Source: Acidimicrobiia bacterium (lineage in GTDB: Bacteria > Actinomycetota > Acidimicrobiia > Acidimicrobiales > Ilumatobacteraceae). Taken from it: a DNA stretch of 7,456 bases. The notes beneath the pieces are model-generated. The model was not told where the DNA came from. It made no database searches and saw nothing but the letters and a program-made list of their open reading frames with translations. Position 1 is the stretch's first letter, and every line of letters starts with the position of its first letter. The stretch lies in contig RFOJ01000039.1 of assembly GCA_009926705.1 (NCBI GenBank), forward strand, positions 1 to 7,456, given 5' to 3'. The position numbers and the translations under genes were made by a program. Below, one piece after another: positions 6,347 through 7,456 of the stretch.

Positions 6347-6676
6347 ATGGCCGCCAACGTCGTCACTCTCACCACCGCGAACTTCGACGAAACGATTCGC
6401 TCGTCGAACACCCCTGTCCTCGTCGACTTCTGGGCCGAATGGTGCGGACCGTGCAAGCAGATCGACCCGGTCATCCGTGAGATCGCGACAGAAAAGGCCG
6501 GTGCGCTCACCGTCGCCAAACTCAACGTCGACGACCACGGCGACATCGCCATGCGCTTCAACGTGATGAGCATTCCGACGATGATCGTGTTCAAGAACGG
6601 TGCTGAAGTACAGCGTCTTGTCGGCGCGCGTGGCAAAGCGGCGTTGCTCGCCGACCTCGCCGGTCACCTCGCCTAG
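6347..6676 (+). CDS. trxA: Thioredoxin
   Basis: This cytoplasmic protein-disulfide reductant is recycled by the TrxB encoded just upstream. The product has 109 residues, the usual single-domain length. The active site WCGPC is at 32-36 within FWAEWCGPCKQ. The buried Asp27 (LVDFWA) and the cis-proline Pro77 (SIPT) are present, and the C-terminal helix follows KNGAEVQRLVGA. The ATG at 6347 gives a family-like N-terminus (ANVVTLTTANFDETI). An in-frame GTG at 6338 would add only three residues and is less likely. The frame also runs back into trxB to 6206, but that extension is merely the trxB sequence read in another frame. The gene is co-oriented with trxB with a ten-base gap and ends convergent to parB. 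In M. tuberculosis cwlM follows here; that gene is not present in this window. Confidence 0.98.
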   Translation: MAANVVTLTTANFDETIRSSNTPVLVDFWAEWCGPCKQIDPVIREIATEKAGALTVAKLNVDDHGDIAMRFNVMSIPTMIVFKNGAEVQRLVGARGKAALLADLAGHLA

Positions 6677-6692
6677 TCAGTTCTCACGAAGC

Positions 6693-6715
6693 ACGCCGCT
6701 CGGCGTCCCCACGCC
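6693..6715 (+). terminator. Alternating hairpin arms after trxA
   Basis: Three short arms, ACGCC (6693-6697), GGCGT (6702-6706) and ACGCC (6711-6715), allow two mutually exclusive five-base-pair hairpins, each with a four-base loop. They start 17 bases after the trxA stop. There is no T-run. They may contribute to termination of the trxB-trxA transcript. Confidence 0.3.
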
Positions 6716-6716
6716 A

Positions 6717-6736
6717 TCCCCAACACCTTCCCCAAC
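6717..6736. repeat. Direct repeat of TCCCCAAC
   Basis: TCCCCAAC occurs at 6717-6724 and again at 6729-6736, with starts 12 bases apart. The second copy is the left arm of the stem-loop at 6729-6755, so the first copy could form a competing stem with the same right arm. It is too short to tell from chance in this C-rich tract. Confidence 0.4.
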
Positions 6737-6755
6737 CTTTTCCACAGGCTGGGGA
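6729..6755. terminator. Stem-loop between convergent trxA and parB
   Basis: TCCCCAACC (6729-6737) and GGCTGGGGA (6747-6755) form a nine-pair stem around a nine-base loop. One position is an A-C mismatch in plus-strand RNA. The same position is a G-U wobble in minus-strand RNA, so the stem is fully paired in the parB sense. It lies between two convergent genes, where a bidirectional terminator is expected. No T-run follows on either strand. Confidence 0.45.
6738..6746 (+). other. DnaA-box-like 9-mer
   Basis: TTTTCCACA matches the relaxed DnaA-box form TTWTNCACA and fills the whole loop of the stem-loop at 6729-6755. The parB-trxA neighbourhood of actinobacteria lies close to oriC, so a DnaA site is plausible. 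A single box in a non-AT-rich setting is not an origin. Confidence 0.3.
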
Positions 6756-6804
6756 CACCCTTCAGTAGACGGTCAGCCTCGATAGATACGTGAGGGTTCT
6801 GGAT

Positions 6805-6823
6805 GTCGCACCCGGGTGACGAC
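6805..6823 (-). terminator. Palindromic hairpin downstream of parB
   Basis: CACCCGGGTG (6809-6818) is a perfect ten-base palindrome flanked by GTCG and, after a bulged A, CGAC. The structure lies 25 bases past the parB stop in the parB direction and could act as its terminator. It lacks a T-run. A protein-binding palindrome is the alternative. Confidence 0.35.
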
Positions 6824-6847
6824 GCCGCCCGAGGTTGATGCCGCTCT

Positions 6848-7456
6848 TTAGGCGCCGAGCATGGTGCGTGCAATGCGCTCGAGATCGGCCACATCGGCAA
6901 ACTCAATGCGCAGCGCACCGCGTGCCGACGACGTCGGTGGCGTGACCACCGCTCGAGTCGAGAGATGTTCCCCGATTACGTGAGCGAGTTCAGCGAACGC
7001 TGGGTCGCCTGTCGGTTGCGGCCTGCTCGTCTTTTTCTTGCGAGTTGTTGTACCAGAAGTGGTAATAAGTGCCTCAGTTGCGCGCACTGATAAACCGTCG
7101 CGAACCACTTGTTGTGCGATTCGTTCTTGTTGAGCTCGATCAGTGATGCTGAGCAACACCTTCGCATGACCTGACGTGAGTCGTCGATCAGCGATGAGTT
7201 GCTGCACCGATGCCGGAAGTGTCAGGAGCCGCAGCGAGTTGCTGATCGTTGCTCGGTTCTTGCCGACGCGCGACGCAAGTTGATCGTGCGTGAGCCCGAA
7301 ATCTTCAAGTAGTTGCTGGTAAGCAGCCGCTTCTTCAAGTGCGCCGAGATCTTCTCGGTGCACGTTTTCGATGAGCGCCTGTTCGGCTGAGGCAGCGTCC
7401 GTCGCATCACGCACGATGACGGGCACATGCGATAGCCCGGCACGTTCAGCGGCCTT
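6848..7456 (-). CDS. parB: Chromosome-partitioning protein ParB, 3' part
   Basis: ParB binds parS sites near the origin, loads and slides as a CTP-dependent clamp, and works with ParA to segregate the chromosome. The last 202 codons are visible and the 5' part is cut by the window end. The reading frame continues past the GTG at 7426 to the edge (KAAERAGLSHVPVIVR), which is the segment that normally follows the GERRWRA nucleotide-binding motif; that motif is just outside. The visible order is: conserved ALIENVHREDLGALEEAAAY (box II); the helix-turn-helix LTHDQLASRVGKNRATISNS; the second DNA-binding part ending SGHAKVLLS; a basic, Thr-rich linker (TTRKKKTSRP); and a C-terminal dimerisation segment (LRIEFADVADLERIARTML). 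It is convergent to trxA, as in other actinobacteria where parAB-gidB-rnpA lead to the origin. No parS site was found in the window. Confidence 0.96.
   Translation of the reverse strand, partial: KAAERAGLSHVPVIVRDATDAASAEQALIENVHREDLGALEEAAAYQQLLEDFGLTHDQLASRVGKNRATISNSLRLLTLPASVQQLIADRRLTSGHAKVLLSITDRAQQERIAQQVVRDGLSVRATEALITTSGTTTRKKKTSRPQPTGDPAFAELAHVIGEHLSTRAVVTPPTSSARGALRIEFADVADLERIARTMLGA

Noticed and set aside
6600..6785. Small plus-strand open frame across the end of trxA and the gap
   Set aside because: It begins inside trxA in another frame, is Ser/Pro/Thr-rich low complexity, and has no start signal.
6785..6795. Possible parS site near ATACGTGAGG
   Set aside because: It shares only the central ACGTGA with the parS consensus and lacks the TGTTTC/GAAACA arms.
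6677..6847. The trxA-parB gap as the replication origin
   Set aside because: Only one DnaA-box-like site and no AT-rich unwinding region; in actinobacteria oriC lies beyond parA-gidB-rnpA, near dnaA.
6673..6918. Minus-strand open frame across the trxA-parB gap
   Set aside because: It starts within parB in another frame and runs through the hairpin region; no protein-like pattern or ribosome-binding site.

Overview
The window is GC-rich chromosomal DNA from an actinobacterium. The gene order and protein style fit a deep-branching lineage such as Acidimicrobiia (Ilumatobacter-like), but that placement is inference and not proven by any marker here. It shows the replication-origin-proximal order known from Mycobacterium tuberculosis (Rv3908 to Rv3917c: NUDIX, DUF6049 protein, MviN/MurJ, sigM, trxB, trxC, cwlM, parB). 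Here the order is GNAT, DUF6049-like, DegV, Ser/Thr kinase, small membrane protein, trxB, trxA, with parB convergent. No tRNA, rRNA, CRISPR or mobile element is visible, base composition looks even by eye, and no stretch over 300 bases lacks a gene.

Layout. Positions 13-486 encode a GNAT acetyltransferase that overlaps by ATGA a 669-residue secreted, membrane-anchored DUF6049-like protein (483-2492). That in turn overlaps by ATGA a DegV/FakB-type fatty-acid-binding protein (2489-3322). After a 66-base gap with two small hairpins comes a transmembrane Ser/Thr kinase (3389-4987). Its extracellular C-terminus resembles the extracellular tail of mycobacterial MurJ/MviN. A 110-residue class two-helix membrane protein follows (5013-5348), then thioredoxin reductase (5371-6336) and thioredoxin (6347-6676). 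A 171-base non-coding, hairpin-rich region with one DnaA-box-like 9-mer separates trxA from the 3' part of parB on the minus strand (6848-7456, cut by the window end).

How the genes fit together. The first half is an envelope module: exported DUF6049 protein, a kinase with an extracytoplasmic sensor domain, and a lipid-binding protein. It sits where actinobacteria usually keep the peptidoglycan lipid II flippase MurJ, but MurJ itself is absent from the window. The second half is the thioredoxin redox pair and chromosome partitioning. Both are core functions.

The two most notable observations are: (1) the apparently active kinase carrying the MurJ-type extracellular domain without the flippase; and (2) a repeated TAGCGT-like hexamer placed 6-7 bases before three start codons and 12 before a fourth, which suggests leaderless or near-leaderless internal promoters along an otherwise tightly packed gene string.
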